A DNA stretch of 64,000 bases from assembly GCF_009617755.1 (NCBI RefSeq), contig NZ_BGZH01000001.1, positions 930,001 through 994,000 on the forward strand, in the 5' to 3' direction. This document shows positions 54,656-63,575 of this stretch, one piece after another. Each line of letters opens with the position of its first letter. The stretch's first letter is position 1. Below the pieces are notes generated by a model, which saw only the letters and a list, made by a program, of their open reading frames with translations, had not been told where the DNA came from and did not search any database. A program made the translations under genes and the position numbers. This DNA comes from Marinobacter salsuginis (GTDB lineage Bacteria; Pseudomonadota; Gammaproteobacteria; Pseudomonadales; Oleiphilaceae).

Positions 54656-55414
54656 TCAGCCACCCAGATAGGCGGCAATAACATCCGGGTTCTGTCGGAT
54701 TTCCTCGGGGGTTCCTTCAGCCAGAACACGGCCATAGTTAAGCACCAGCAACCGGTCCGAAATACCCATCACCAGCTTCATATCGTGCTCAACCAGCATT
54801 ACCGTGGTGCCCTGATCCGCAATCTTCCGGATCAGTTCCTCCAGGGCAGCGGTTTCAACCGCGTTCAAACCGGCCGCCGGCTCGTCCAGGAGGATTACCT
54901 TCGGTTCAGCCGCCAGTGCCCGGGCGATTTCAAGGCGCTTGAGGGCGCCATAGGACATGGCGGAGGCTTCCGTATCAAGGTATTCACCGCAGCCGACATA
55001 CTCCATCAGCTCAGCGGCACGCTTACGGGCTGCAGCTTCATCACGGCGCAGGGACGGCAACCGGAACAGAGTCGTCAGCAGCGTGCTTTTCAGCTTGAGA
55101 TGACGCCCCAACATAACGTTCTCTATGGCCGTCATGTTCATACAGATCTGCATCTGCTGGAAGGTACGGCACATGCCCCGTTCAGCGAGGTCATTCGGCT
55201 CCAGCTTGGCGGTACTCTCGCCGTTCAGCAGGATCTCGCCCTTGGTTGGCGTGTAAAGCCCCGTGATCAGGTTGAACAGCGTTGTCTTGCCGGCACCATT
55301 GGGACCGATAACCGAATAGACCTGCCCTGCCTCTACGGCGAAGCTCACACCTTCCACCGCATGGACGCCACCGAAGGCTTTATCCAGCCCTTTGACTTCT
55401 ACCAGCGCTGTCAT
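54656..55414 (-). CDS. livG: Liv-type ABC transporter ATPase LivG
   Basis: A 252-residue LivG-type ATPase: Walker A GPNGAGKTT near residue 37, signature region SYGALKRLEIARAL, Walker B VILLDEPAAGLN. It is the second ATPase of the high-affinity branched-chain type transporter. Its start overlaps the livM stop (ATGA). With the fused LivF it would form the ATPase pair. Context with paa genes suggests phenylacetate or a related acid as substrate rather than leucine. Confidence 0.94.
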   Translation of the reverse strand: MTALVEVKGLDKAFGGVHAVEGVSFAVEAGQVYSVIGPNGAGKTTLFNLITGLYTPTKGEILLNGESTAKLEPNDLAERGMCRTFQQMQICMNMTAIENVMLGRHLKLKSTLLTTLFRLPSLRRDEAAARKRAAELMEYVGCGEYLDTEASAMSYGALKRLEIARALAAEPKVILLDEPAAGLNAVETAALEELIRKIADQGTTVMLVEHDMKLVMGISDRLLVLNYGRVLAEGTPEEIRQNPDVIAAYLGG

Positions 55415-56418
55415 GCCTCACCTCCCGCTTTCTTGCGCATTCTCTTGGAAACAAACGCGGTGAGAGTGGGCAACAGCCCCTTGGGCATAAAGATCATGGT
55501 AAGCATCAGTATCAGGCCGAACATGACGTGCTCCAGCTCCTGGAAATCGGCCAGAACCTGGGGCAACAGCTTCAACACCACGGCACCAAGAATTACACCG
55601 AAAGTGGACCCCATGCCACCGAGCACAACCATGGTGATGAACAGGATGGAAAATTCGAAACTTGCTACTGCGGGCGTAATAAAGCCCTGGAAATGGGCAT
55701 AAAGACTGCCCATGAGGCTGGCGTAGATGGCAGAGATCACGAACACCAGGCTTTTGTACTTCGCGGTGTTTACACCAACAACACTGGCAGCCACTTCCGA
55801 GCCGTGAACCGACCGCAGCGCCCGGCCAATAGGCGACTCGATAAGGTTCAGGGCAAACCAGACCGCCACCAGAAGCACCACACTGGCAAAGATATACCAG
55901 GCCTGGAAGCCTTCAATCTCGATGCCAAACAGTGAATAACTTCCAAACGCACTCAGCTCCCAGCCAAACACTTCGAACGCCGGCACCGGCATGCCATCCG
56001 GCCCGCCCGTCAGCGCCCGCTCGTTGTTCAGGATGATGGCGATAATGAAGCCCACGGCAAGGGTTGCCATGGAAAGATAGTGGCCTTTCAGGCGCAAGAT
56101 CGGACGACCAACAATCCAGGCAATGAAGCCGACAACGATTGCGCCCACCACCAGAGCCGGCACAGAAGACCAGCCATAGGTGCCGGTTGCGATACCGGTG
56201 AAATAGGCACCAAGACCAAAGAACCCGGCATGCCCCAGGCTGATCTGCCCGGCGTAACCAACCAGAAGATTCAGGCCGACCACCGTGGCGGCAATAATCG
56301 CTATCTGTGTGACCAGCTCATAATGGAACGGGTTGCCCAGAAAAGCAGGAAGAATGATAAGGATCAGGGCGAGAATAATCAGCCCTCGAAGACGCGACTG
56401 CATAAAGGTATTCAACAT
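55411..56418 (-). CDS. livM: Liv-type ABC permease LivM
   Basis: A 335-residue permease with eight or more helices and the family motif LLVGYAGQISLGHAGFFGLGA near residue 50, with VGRPILRLKGHYLSMATLA and GRALRSVHGSEVAASVVGVN later. It starts on the livH stop (TGATG) and overlaps livG. Forms the membrane pore with LivH. Confidence 0.94.
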   Translation of the reverse strand: MLNTFMQSRLRGLIILALILIILPAFLGNPFHYELVTQIAIIAATVVGLNLLVGYAGQISLGHAGFFGLGAYFTGIATGTYGWSSVPALVVGAIVVGFIAWIVGRPILRLKGHYLSMATLAVGFIIAIILNNERALTGGPDGMPVPAFEVFGWELSAFGSYSLFGIEIEGFQAWYIFASVVLLVAVWFALNLIESPIGRALRSVHGSEVAASVVGVNTAKYKSLVFVISAIYASLMGSLYAHFQGFITPAVASFEFSILFITMVVLGGMGSTFGVILGAVVLKLLPQVLADFQELEHVMFGLILMLTMIFMPKGLLPTLTAFVSKRMRKKAGGEA

Positions 56419-57293
56419 CAGACGCGCTCCACTACCTTGGCACCAAACAAGCCGCGGGGCAGGAAGAACAGCACCAGCAGGATCATGGAGAAGGCCACGG
56501 CGTCTTTGTAGTCAGACGAGATATAACCCGCTGCCATGGCTTCAACGATGCCCAGCGACAAACCGCCGACAACCGCGCCCACACCGCTACCGAGGCCGCC
56601 AATCGCAGCCGCCACGAACCCTTTCAGCCCGAGAATGATACCGATGTCGTAGGAAGTGAAGGTAATGGGAGCAACGACAATACCCGCCACCGAACCAAGC
56701 AGTGCAGACACCATGAAGGCCAGCATCAGAACCATCTGGGTCCGGATACCAACGAGTCGTGCAGCTTCCTTGTTCATGGAAGTAGCCAGAATAGCTTTAC
56801 CAATCAATGTCTTGGTAAAGAACAGCACCAGGCCTACCACCAGGATCGCACCTATTCCGAGTACCCAAAGGCTCTGGCTGTTCAACACCGCTCCAAACAC
56901 CTCGATGGGCTGGTCGGTGCTGAAATTCTGCATCACATGGTATTCCTTGCCCCAGACAATCTGGGCAATACCACGAATGAAGATCGACGCACCGATGGTG
57001 ATAATAATAAGGGTTACAACATCGGCCTGCTTGGCCGGCGCAATCGCGAAACGTTGCAGGGCAATGCCGAGGATGCCGGCCAGAATCACAGCCAACACGA
57101 CTGCGAGAATCATGGGCACACCCATGGCCGTCAGGGAAACCGTGGCCATGCCTCCAATCATCAGGAACTCGCCCTGGGCGAAGTTGATGACGTGACTGGC
57201 GTTATAGATCAGCGTAAAGCCGAGGGCTATCAGGGCGTAGGTCGCACCGATAGTAATCCCGGTGAACAGGTACTGTAAGAATTCTGCGAGCAT
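56418..57293 (-). CDS. livH: Liv-type ABC permease LivH
   Basis: A 291-residue permease of the LivH family with about eight helices. The opening FTGITIGATYALIALGFTLI, then NASHVINFAQGEFLMIGGM and the C-terminal FVAAAIGGLGSGVGAVVGG are family hallmarks. It is 82 bases downstream of the receptor gene and translationally linked to livM. Confidence 0.94.
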   Translation of the reverse strand: MLAEFLQYLFTGITIGATYALIALGFTLIYNASHVINFAQGEFLMIGGMATVSLTAMGVPMILAVVLAVILAGILGIALQRFAIAPAKQADVVTLIIITIGASIFIRGIAQIVWGKEYHVMQNFSTDQPIEVFGAVLNSQSLWVLGIGAILVVGLVLFFTKTLIGKAILATSMNKEAARLVGIRTQMVLMLAFMVSALLGSVAGIVVAPITFTSYDIGIILGLKGFVAAAIGGLGSGVGAVVGGLSLGIVEAMAAGYISSDYKDAVAFSMILLVLFFLPRGLFGAKVVERV

Positions 57294-57375
57294 AGCGGTG
57301 GTTCCGGTCGAACATCGGCTGGCGATTGCCCCAGGGGGAGGAGCATCGCCAGCCGCGAGACAGGTTAAAGGAGTA

Positions 57376-58533
57376 TCAGTTAATCAGCTTCCATTCGCCG
57401 TTCTGGACTTCCAGAATGCGGAAGGATTCCGGATCAAGGCCGTTGTGGTCTTCCGGTGACATGTTGAACACACCGGTTACGCCAACATAGCCATTGATGC
57501 CTTCCAGCGCATTACGAACGGCTTCCGGATCGGTAGAACCGGCTTCTTCCATCGCGCGAACTGCCAGCATCAGGCCGTCGTAGGCATAGGCACCGAAAGT
57601 AGACACTTTGGAATCCCAACGGGCTTCGTATTCAGCCTTGTAGTTCTGAACCACTTCTTTCTGGGGATCGTTGTCCGGCAGGGCGTCCGGCACCAGCAGC
57701 GGAGAGGCGGGCAAACGCAGGCCTTCGGCAGAAGAGCCAGCCAGCTCCAGGAAGCTGTCAGAAGCTACACCGTGGGACTGATAGAACGGAAGCTCCATGC
57801 CGAGCTGAGCATAGTTACGGGTCACGATGGCCGGACCCTGACCGAAACCGAAGTTCAGGACCGCTTGCACACCACTTGTGTTACGGATATTGGTCAGCTG
57901 GGCGGTCATGTCTGTATCAGATCCGCTGTAGGTCTCATCGGCCACTACTTCCATGCCCATCTGCTCGGCGACTTCCAGAGTCTGGGTGCGGCCGGAGCTG
58001 CCGAATCCGCCGGTGCCGGAGATCAGACCAAACTTGGTGATACCGCGGTCTTTCATGTCGGCGAGAATCCGCTCAGCCGCCATCCGGTCGGTCTGCGGCG
58101 TCTTGAAGACCCATTTTTTGACAGGATTGGTGATAACCACCGCACCGGCCAGAGAGATGAACGGAACCTGAGCCTGCTCAACCAGAGGAACCGCCGCCAT
58201 GGTGGCGCCGGTAGTACTGCCGCCGACGATGATGTCGACCTGGTCTGAACGGATCAGGCGACTGGCAAAGTTACGGGCAGAGGAAGCGTTGCCAACGTCG
58301 TCATAGTGAATCAGTTCCAGCTGGCGACCAAGGACACCACCTTCTTCATTGATTTTTTCAACGTACATCTCGAGCGTTTTCAGCTCGGGATCACCGAGAA
58401 AGGATGCCGGGCCTGTCACCGACAGGAACGACCCGATCTTGATGGGATCCGCAGCCTGGGCGCTCATCATCATGAGACTGGCTGCTGCAACGGCTGCGCA
58501 TTTTCCTGCGCGACGAATCACTGTTTTAAACAT
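57376..58533 (-). CDS. Liv-type ABC periplasmic binding protein, probably for an aromatic acid
   Basis: A 385-residue type-I periplasmic receptor with signal peptide (CAAVAAASLMMMSAQA, cleavage near residue 27). The mature start IKIGSFLSVTGPASFLG, then VDIIVGGSTTGATMAAVP and VADETYSGSDTDMTAQLTNI, fit the branched-chain/aromatic-acid binding protein class. First gene of the receptor-HMGF operon. As it lies between paaZ and paaX it probably supplies phenylacetate, though an amino acid or benzoate-like ligand cannot be excluded. Its promoter region holds one GTATCA element. Confidence 0.9.
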   Translation of the reverse strand: MFKTVIRRAGKCAAVAAASLMMMSAQAADPIKIGSFLSVTGPASFLGDPELKTLEMYVEKINEEGGVLGRQLELIHYDDVGNASSARNFASRLIRSDQVDIIVGGSTTGATMAAVPLVEQAQVPFISLAGAVVITNPVKKWVFKTPQTDRMAAERILADMKDRGITKFGLISGTGGFGSSGRTQTLEVAEQMGMEVVADETYSGSDTDMTAQLTNIRNTSGVQAVLNFGFGQGPAIVTRNYAQLGMELPFYQSHGVASDSFLELAGSSAEGLRLPASPLLVPDALPDNDPQKEVVQNYKAEYEARWDSKVSTFGAYAYDGLMLAVRAMEEAGSTDPEAVRNALEGINGYVGVTGVFNMSPEDHNGLDPESFRILEVQNGEWKLIN

Positions 58534-58660
58534 TGTTTTTGTTCTCCCGAATTGTGCAGGGGCTTGAATTTATGGTTTTCCGGTCGTCCCTGATTACAGC
58601 ACTCCTGATGTTCGCTACCGGTAAATTCGATACCATTGACGAATATCAAACGAAGTTATT

Positions 58661-58666
58661 GTATCA
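58661..58666. promoter_or_regulatory. GTATCA element between the Liv receptor gene and paaX
   Basis: GTATCA in the context TATTGTATCATAAC, about 130 bases upstream of the receptor gene (minus strand) and 172 before paaX. On the minus strand TTGACA lies 9 bases upstream of it (58681-58676). The 304-base gap (58534-58837) holds no gene. Confidence 0.4.
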
Positions 58667-58774
58667 TAACTCTCGTGTCAACCGATTTCACGGCACTCGG
58701 CCACAGCTCTTTCAGTAAAGCCGACACTGGCGCAACGTGCCAGCGCGGTAAATAGAAAGACAAGCCTTTACCTG

Positions 58775-58807
58775 ACACGTAAGAACCGCATAATACGTGT
58801 AACGTGT
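58775..58807. repeat. ACACGT/ACGTGT repeats in front of paaX
   Basis: ACACGT (58775-58780), ACGTGT (58795-58800) and ACGTGT (58802-58807). The first two form an inverted repeat with a 14-base centre that includes TAATAC (58791-58796), a possible -10 of paaX; the last two are a direct repeat with a 1-base gap. Candidate autoregulatory operator, of a kind different from the GTATCA element. TGATTC follows at 58813. Confidence 0.4.
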
Positions 58808-58837
58808 TTCATTGATTCTTATTTGCGAACTCAGGCC

Positions 58838-59806
58838 ATGACTGCAAAAAGCCAGCTAGAATTGCTCGTCAAGAATTTCCAGAAGAAGCGGCCGCTGCGC
58901 GCAGGCTCCCTCATCATTACCATCTATGGCGATGCCATTGTTCCCCGGGGTGGCAATGTCTGGCTGGGAAGCCTGATGAAGCTGGTTGAACCCATGGGCA
59001 TCAGTCAACGACTGGTACGCACGTCGGTGTATCGCCTGGTTCAGGAATCCTGGTTGCAGACAGAAAAGGTGGGGCGCTGCAGTTACTACAGCCTCACGGG
59101 ACCTGGCCTGCGCCGGTTCGAGCAGGCTTTCCAGCACGTCTATAACCTGGACACCGAGGAGTGGAGCGGGAGCTGGTGCCTGGTGTATCTGAACCAGTTG
59201 TCACCAGAGCTCAGGCAGAAGGTTCGGGAAGAGCTGAAATGGCTGAGTTTCGGCAGCATGGCCCCAGGGCTGATGGAACACCCACGATTTACCCGCAGCG
59301 AGCTGATTCCGATGCTGCAGGAATGGGGCGCCCTGGAAGACACCATTGTCATGCAGACCATGCCCATGGAGCAGAAGAGCCCAAGGGCCCTGAGGCTGCA
59401 GGTCCGGGAGAGCTGGAACCTTGAGGAACTCGGCGGCCGGTACCGACGGTTTCTGAGCCAGTTCCGCCCACTATGGCGGGAGCTTCAGTCGGAAGACACC
59501 CTCAGCCCTGAAGAGTGCCTTATTCTCCGTATCCTTCTGATCCACGAATACCGCAAGATCCTTCTGAGGGATCCGCTGTTGCCGGATGAACTGCTGCCCG
59601 GCGACTGGGAAGGACGCAGTGCCAAACAGCTGTGTCGCAACCTGTACCGGCAGATCTACGTACGCGCCGAGCAGTGGCTCGACGAAAACCTCGAAAACGC
59701 CTCTGGCCCCCTTCCCGGTCCTGGCGAAAAGTTCTACAAGCGTTTCGGCGGATTGAGAGACACCGCGCCCACGACAGAACCCAGAACAGAACCGGAAGTG
59801 CTATAA
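58838..59806 (+). CDS. paaX: Phenylacetate degradation repressor PaaX
   Basis: A 322-residue PaaX-family repressor. Winged-helix N-terminus with SLIITIYGDAIVPRGGNVWL and RLVRTSVYRLVQESWLQTEK, then the PaaX domains with GSWCLVYLNQL and the C-terminal RILLIHEYRKILLRDPLLP. Known PaaX proteins repress paa operons until phenylacetyl-CoA binds. It is at the end of the cluster, divergent from the Liv-type transporter genes and convergent with a thioesterase. The start at 58838 (MTAKSQLELL) is preferred to an in-frame TTG 15 bases earlier. Confidence 0.95.
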   Translation: MTAKSQLELLVKNFQKKRPLRAGSLIITIYGDAIVPRGGNVWLGSLMKLVEPMGISQRLVRTSVYRLVQESWLQTEKVGRCSYYSLTGPGLRRFEQAFQHVYNLDTEEWSGSWCLVYLNQLSPELRQKVREELKWLSFGSMAPGLMEHPRFTRSELIPMLQEWGALEDTIVMQTMPMEQKSPRALRLQVRESWNLEELGGRYRRFLSQFRPLWRELQSEDTLSPEECLILRILLIHEYRKILLRDPLLPDELLPGDWEGRSAKQLCRNLYRQIYVRAEQWLDENLENASGPLPGPGEKFYKRFGGLRDTAPTTEPRTEPEVL

Positions 59807-59813
59807 ACCAGGG

Positions 59814-60323
59814 CTAATCAGAGGATTGCCCGTCAGCGGACGAGAGCTGTTCTCTGGTTGCCAAACGCCCCTCGCGACGGATTTCCGCATTCTTGAAGCG
59901 GCGTTTCTGTTCGGCCGTCTCGGGAATCACTTCTGGCACGTCCACCGGCCTGTCATTGTCGTCCAGTGCAACAAACGTGAAAAAGGCCGAAAGAATATGC
60001 CGGGTATCGCCGGTGTAGCTGTTTTCGGCCTCCACCCTCGCACCGATTTCCATGGAAGAGCCCCAGCTCCGGTTCAGCGACAGGCTGAAAAGCAGGGTAT
60101 CGTTTCCCTTTGCCGGCGCCCTGAAATGGATTGAATCCACGGCAGCCGTCACACAAACATGGGCGGAATGGCGCTCCGCAACCACCAGAGCCAGCCGGTC
60201 GCACTTCGCCATGATCATGCCGCCGAACACCGTGTTGTGGGAATTCATGTCGTTCGGAAACACCTTGTAAACGTGCTTCTCAATAGCGGATGCTGATACG
60301 GGCTTTGAAGGCTTGTCAGCCAT
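59814..60323 (-). CDS. Hotdog-fold acyl-CoA thioesterase (YciA/BFIT-like)
   Basis: A 169-residue acyl-CoA thioesterase. The HotDog ACOT signature is HNTVFGGMIMAKCDRLALVV, with the Asn and Asp that serve in catalysis, followed by VDSIHFRAPAKGNDTLLFS. These enzymes hydrolyse medium- or long-chain acyl-CoA in the cytoplasm. Convergent with paaX, 7 bases between stops. It may be unrelated to phenylacetate; PaaI and PaaY already fill the clearance role. Confidence 0.87.
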   Translation of the reverse strand: MADKPSKPVSASAIEKHVYKVFPNDMNSHNTVFGGMIMAKCDRLALVVAERHSAHVCVTAAVDSIHFRAPAKGNDTLLFSLSLNRSWGSSMEIGARVEAENSYTGDTRHILSAFFTFVALDDNDRPVDVPEVIPETAEQKRRFKNAEIRREGRLATREQLSSADGQSSD

Positions 60324-60535
60324 GAACGATCCTCTTTCCGGTTCTGTTAATCATAATTTGAACATCAGCAAGGAAGTCAGCGTCTACCCGACATCCCCGA
60401 TGCCTCTAAGTGAAACTTCCACATACGGCATTCTCACTCTGTGTCACTGCGCAAAGATAGAACCTGAAATACTGGTTTAGCCCAAATGATGTATTACTAT
60501 GGCCCCACATTTGTTGACTCAGGGATGATCAAAGC

Positions 60536-61690
60536 ATGGTGAAGCAAAATTTCCGTTATTCCGCCAGTATTTTAAAAACCGGCCAGCTACTGGGCGCACT
60601 CATTGCGCTATTCGCCTTCATGCTGGGAAGCCTCCTCCTGCTGGAACTGCCAAACCTCAGTGAAATGGACTTCGCCGAGATATTCAGAGACGACTATGGA
60701 AACATCCACTTCGAGTTACAGATTCTGGTTATCGTTTCGCTGATCGGCGCGTTGGTTGCAGCAGCCAACCGAAAAGTGAAAGTGACCCTGGACAGTGAAA
60801 CCGTCAGCATCAAAATTCCCAAACTGACCGGGCTCGGGTTGATGGGATTGACCACTGGCGAGCATCGGATCCCGCTGCACACCATTCGGAAGATCGAGCT
60901 GACCCCGGTCACGGGGTTCCGGAATATGGCCCAGGCTATTCAGCAATCGCGGCTCCGCCTGATCACCGACAGTAAAACCTACCTGCTCCAACCCTACAAC
61001 TTTTTGCAGGTTGGCGCGCCGGATCACCGACTGGGGCTTACGGGAGCCTTCGGGAAACCCAAGGCACGAGTGGAAGCCATAATCAACGAAGCGCCTCTCG
61101 TGAGGGCCCTGTCTGAAGCAGCCGGTGAAGCAAGTGTTGCCTCGAAACCTGTTGACCGTTCCGGACCCCTGGCCAAACAGTTCAACCTCCTCAGGCACCG
61201 GGGCATGGTGATCGAACTTGTACTGCTGACCGGCCTGGGCGCCTACGCGCTGATCGATTACCTATTGCTCACCAACTATCTGATTCTTGGAGACCTCCCC
61301 CTGTGGCCATTTGTCTCTGCAGGCCTACTCGCGGGCGCACTGGGAATACGGCTCGGCAGAGGTGCCCCTGGTGCTGAGCGGGTGGGAGTTGCAGCTATGC
61401 TCTGTATGGTGGCGATCGCTGCAACTTATCCCGGAATACAGCGTTACACCCTGATCGCTTCGCCTGAGCCAATGTCCGTTGCCTATGAAATGACCGGGGC
61501 GGCCCACTTTGAGCATTCAGACTATCCTGCGATTGACCAACGGAGCAGTAATATTACCGAATACTGGGAAAGCCTCGAGACAGGAACGAACGTCGATTTC
61601 CTGATTCATAAACCGGTGCTGGGCTTTAGTCTGGTTGATATGTCCCCTGTTTACGAAAAGAGCCGGGCTTTTTACCGGGCCAGGGAGTAA
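60536..61690 (+). CDS. Unrecognised membrane protein
   Basis: A 384-residue protein I do not recognise. Predicted helices: about residues 15-40 (LLGALIALFAFMLGSLLLLE) and 62-80. A cytoplasmic beta-rich stretch with IPLHTIRKIELTPVTGF, like a PH-type or DUF-type membrane-protein domain, follows. Further helices lie near 224-245, 250-272 and 283-300, and a soluble C-terminal tail with EYWESLETGTNVDFLI. No catalytic motif. It sits alone between a divergent thioesterase gene and a convergent MFS gene. Function unknown. Confidence 0.6.
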   Translation: MVKQNFRYSASILKTGQLLGALIALFAFMLGSLLLLELPNLSEMDFAEIFRDDYGNIHFELQILVIVSLIGALVAAANRKVKVTLDSETVSIKIPKLTGLGLMGLTTGEHRIPLHTIRKIELTPVTGFRNMAQAIQQSRLRLITDSKTYLLQPYNFLQVGAPDHRLGLTGAFGKPKARVEAIINEAPLVRALSEAAGEASVASKPVDRSGPLAKQFNLLRHRGMVIELVLLTGLGAYALIDYLLLTNYLILGDLPLWPFVSAGLLAGALGIRLGRGAPGAERVGVAAMLCMVAIAATYPGIQRYTLIASPEPMSVAYEMTGAAHFEHSDYPAIDQRSSNITEYWESLETGTNVDFLIHKPVLGFSLVDMSPVYEKSRAFYRARE

Positions 61691-61719
61691 CTGGATTCCC
61701 ACAGGCACTGCGGCGATAC

Positions 61720-62904
61720 TCACGGGGAAAGAGCAGGTTCGGCCTCTCTTTCCTTCGCCCGCCTTGCCAGGTGGAGCATCAACACCCCCAACGCCATCAC
61801 CACCAGCGTCAGCCACAGACCGTTGGTGTAGTTGCCCTCCACATCGGCGAGATAGCCAACCACTGCAGGCGCTACCATCTGTGCGATGCCATAGCTGAAC
61901 GTGAGCCGGCTCATGGGGCGTGATGGATTTTCCGGGAACACCCGCCCCACCATTGCCAGCATCATGCTGACAATACCGATAAAGCTCGCGCCGTAAATAA
62001 CCGAACTGAGCATCACACTGGCCAGACTGGTGTTCACGATCAGCATCAGGATGCTGACGGAGTTCAGGGTGTAAGCCAGATACAAGGCCAGCCACTGCCC
62101 CCAGCGGCGGGAGAACACATCCCACAACCAGCAGGCCGGCGTTGCCGCAAGGCCTGCAATCAGCCAGACCAGCCAGCCCTGCCCCTGGAGCTCGGGCATG
62201 GATTCTGCAATTGCTACCAGGAAGGTGGCCGTGACCACATAGCCCACGCCGGCGCAGAAATACGCCAACTGGAGGATCCGTATGAACCGGCTGCGTTCAT
62301 CACCTGTTTTGGCCGCACCTGTTTTCGGCAAGGCACAGGCCCTGTAGTCCGGCATCCAGCGCCAGGCAGGCACCAGAAGCGCAAGGGCCACGAGGCCGTA
62401 GATTACCCATTGCTGATCCCAGGTAAACGGATCCTTGATCAGCTCCGCGGTAACGGCGGTCAGGACAATCCCGAGGCCGATACCGGAAAAGAACACCCCA
62501 AGCTCGGACTTCTGGTTGTGCTTGATCAGCCAGCTCATCAACAGCCCGGCGCCCAACAGCATCCCCGCTGAGGTGCTCAGACCGGAAATGAAGCGCAGCA
62601 GGTACCAGAGCCACACATTGGTGGTGTAGCCCATCAGCACAGTGGAGACCACGGCAACCACCAGGCCAAGCTGGTAAAGCCTGACCTTGAGATCAAGATC
62701 GCTGATCCGGGTAATGAGCACTGCCCCGGTCAGGTAGCCCGCGTAATTCACAGTAGCCAGCAGGCCCACCACGGACTTGCTCAGCCCGAGCGCAGCCACC
62801 ATTTCCGGGATCATCGGCGTGTAGGAGAATCGGGCAATACCGACCATCACTACCACCGAAATCACGCTGGCGACCAGCACCTTGATTGTTTCTATCGGCT
62901 TCAC
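61720..62904 (-). CDS. YbfB/YjiJ-family MFS transporter
   Basis: A 394-residue major facilitator of the YbfB/YjiJ family with 12 predicted helices. The opening VGIARFSYTPMIPEMVAALG, then VGLLATVNYAGYLTGAVLI and LLRFISGLSTSAGMLLGAGL, are characteristic. Substrate unknown. It starts 30 bases after the efpL stop on the same strand, so the two may be cotranscribed. Convergent with the unrecognised membrane protein. Confidence 0.88.
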   Translation of the reverse strand: MKPIETIKVLVASVISVVVMVGIARFSYTPMIPEMVAALGLSKSVVGLLATVNYAGYLTGAVLITRISDLDLKVRLYQLGLVVAVVSTVLMGYTTNVWLWYLLRFISGLSTSAGMLLGAGLLMSWLIKHNQKSELGVFFSGIGLGIVLTAVTAELIKDPFTWDQQWVIYGLVALALLVPAWRWMPDYRACALPKTGAAKTGDERSRFIRILQLAYFCAGVGYVVTATFLVAIAESMPELQGQGWLVWLIAGLAATPACWLWDVFSRRWGQWLALYLAYTLNSVSILMLIVNTSLASVMLSSVIYGASFIGIVSMMLAMVGRVFPENPSRPMSRLTFSYGIAQMVAPAVVGYLADVEGNYTNGLWLTLVVMALGVLMLHLARRAKEREAEPALSP

Positions 62905-62934
62905 GGAGATTCCTTACTGCGAAACGTCTTCAGA

Positions 62935-63501
62935 TCAGGCGCGGCCCAGGAACTTGCGCTCCTCCACGTTAATGCGAATGCGATCTCCTGTGGAAATGTG
63001 CTCGGGAACCTGAACAACCAGGCCCGTGGCAAAGCGGGCGGGCTTGGTTCTTGCTGTCGCCGAGCCGCCTTTGACAGACGGATCTGTTTCGTCAATCACC
63101 AGCTCCACCGTCGGCGGCAGTGCCAGTGCAACCGGAGCATCCTTCAACAGGATGACCATCACGCCCTGAGTGTCCTCTGAGATGAACAACAACTCGTCGG
63201 CGATGGCTTCACGATTCAGGCTGTACTGGGTGAAGTCTTCGGTATCCATGAACACATACTCATCGCCATCCGCGTAGGAGAAGGTGACCTCCCGACGAGT
63301 GAGATCGGCCAGGTTGAGCATGTCGGAATCCTTGAACGTCTCGTCCAGCTTCTGGCCGGTGACCACGTCATACATGCGCATGCGGTAGAGACTGCCGCCG
63401 GCACGACCCTGAGGCACTGAACGCTCAATATCCTTCACAAAATACACCCGACCATCGTATTCAACGGCGGAATTCTTTTTGATTTCACTGGCTCTGGGCA
63501 T
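62935..63501 (-). CDS. yeiP: Elongation factor P-like protein EfpL (YeiP)
   Basis: A 188-residue EF-P paralogue that relieves ribosome stalling. Domain I has Arg33 at the loop tip in [16 protein letters not shown], as in E. coli EfpL, which works without the lysine modification used by EF-P. Domains II and III are complete, ending [20 protein letters not shown]. Length agrees with YeiP. It precedes the MFS gene and follows the threonine aldolase gene by 74 bases, all on the minus strand. Confidence 0.93.
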   Translation of the reverse strand: MPRASEIKKNSAVEYDGRVYFVKDIERSVPQGRAGGSLYRMRMYDVVTGQKLDETFKDSDMLNLADLTRREVTFSYADGDEYVFMDTEDFTQYSLNREAIADELLFISEDTQGVMVILLKDAPVALALPPTVELVIDETDPSVKGGSATARTKPARFATGLVVQVPEHISTGDRIRINVEERKFLGRA

Positions 63502-63575
63502 GTCTTATGGTTCCGTAAAATTTGGGGTTTTGGGGCTGCTGATATACCACGACTTCGCCCCGGAATCGATAGCTC

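Noticed and set aside
54644..55702. 352-residue plus-strand frame across livG and livM
   Set aside because: Runs antisense over two clear ABC transporter genes; no recognisable domain.
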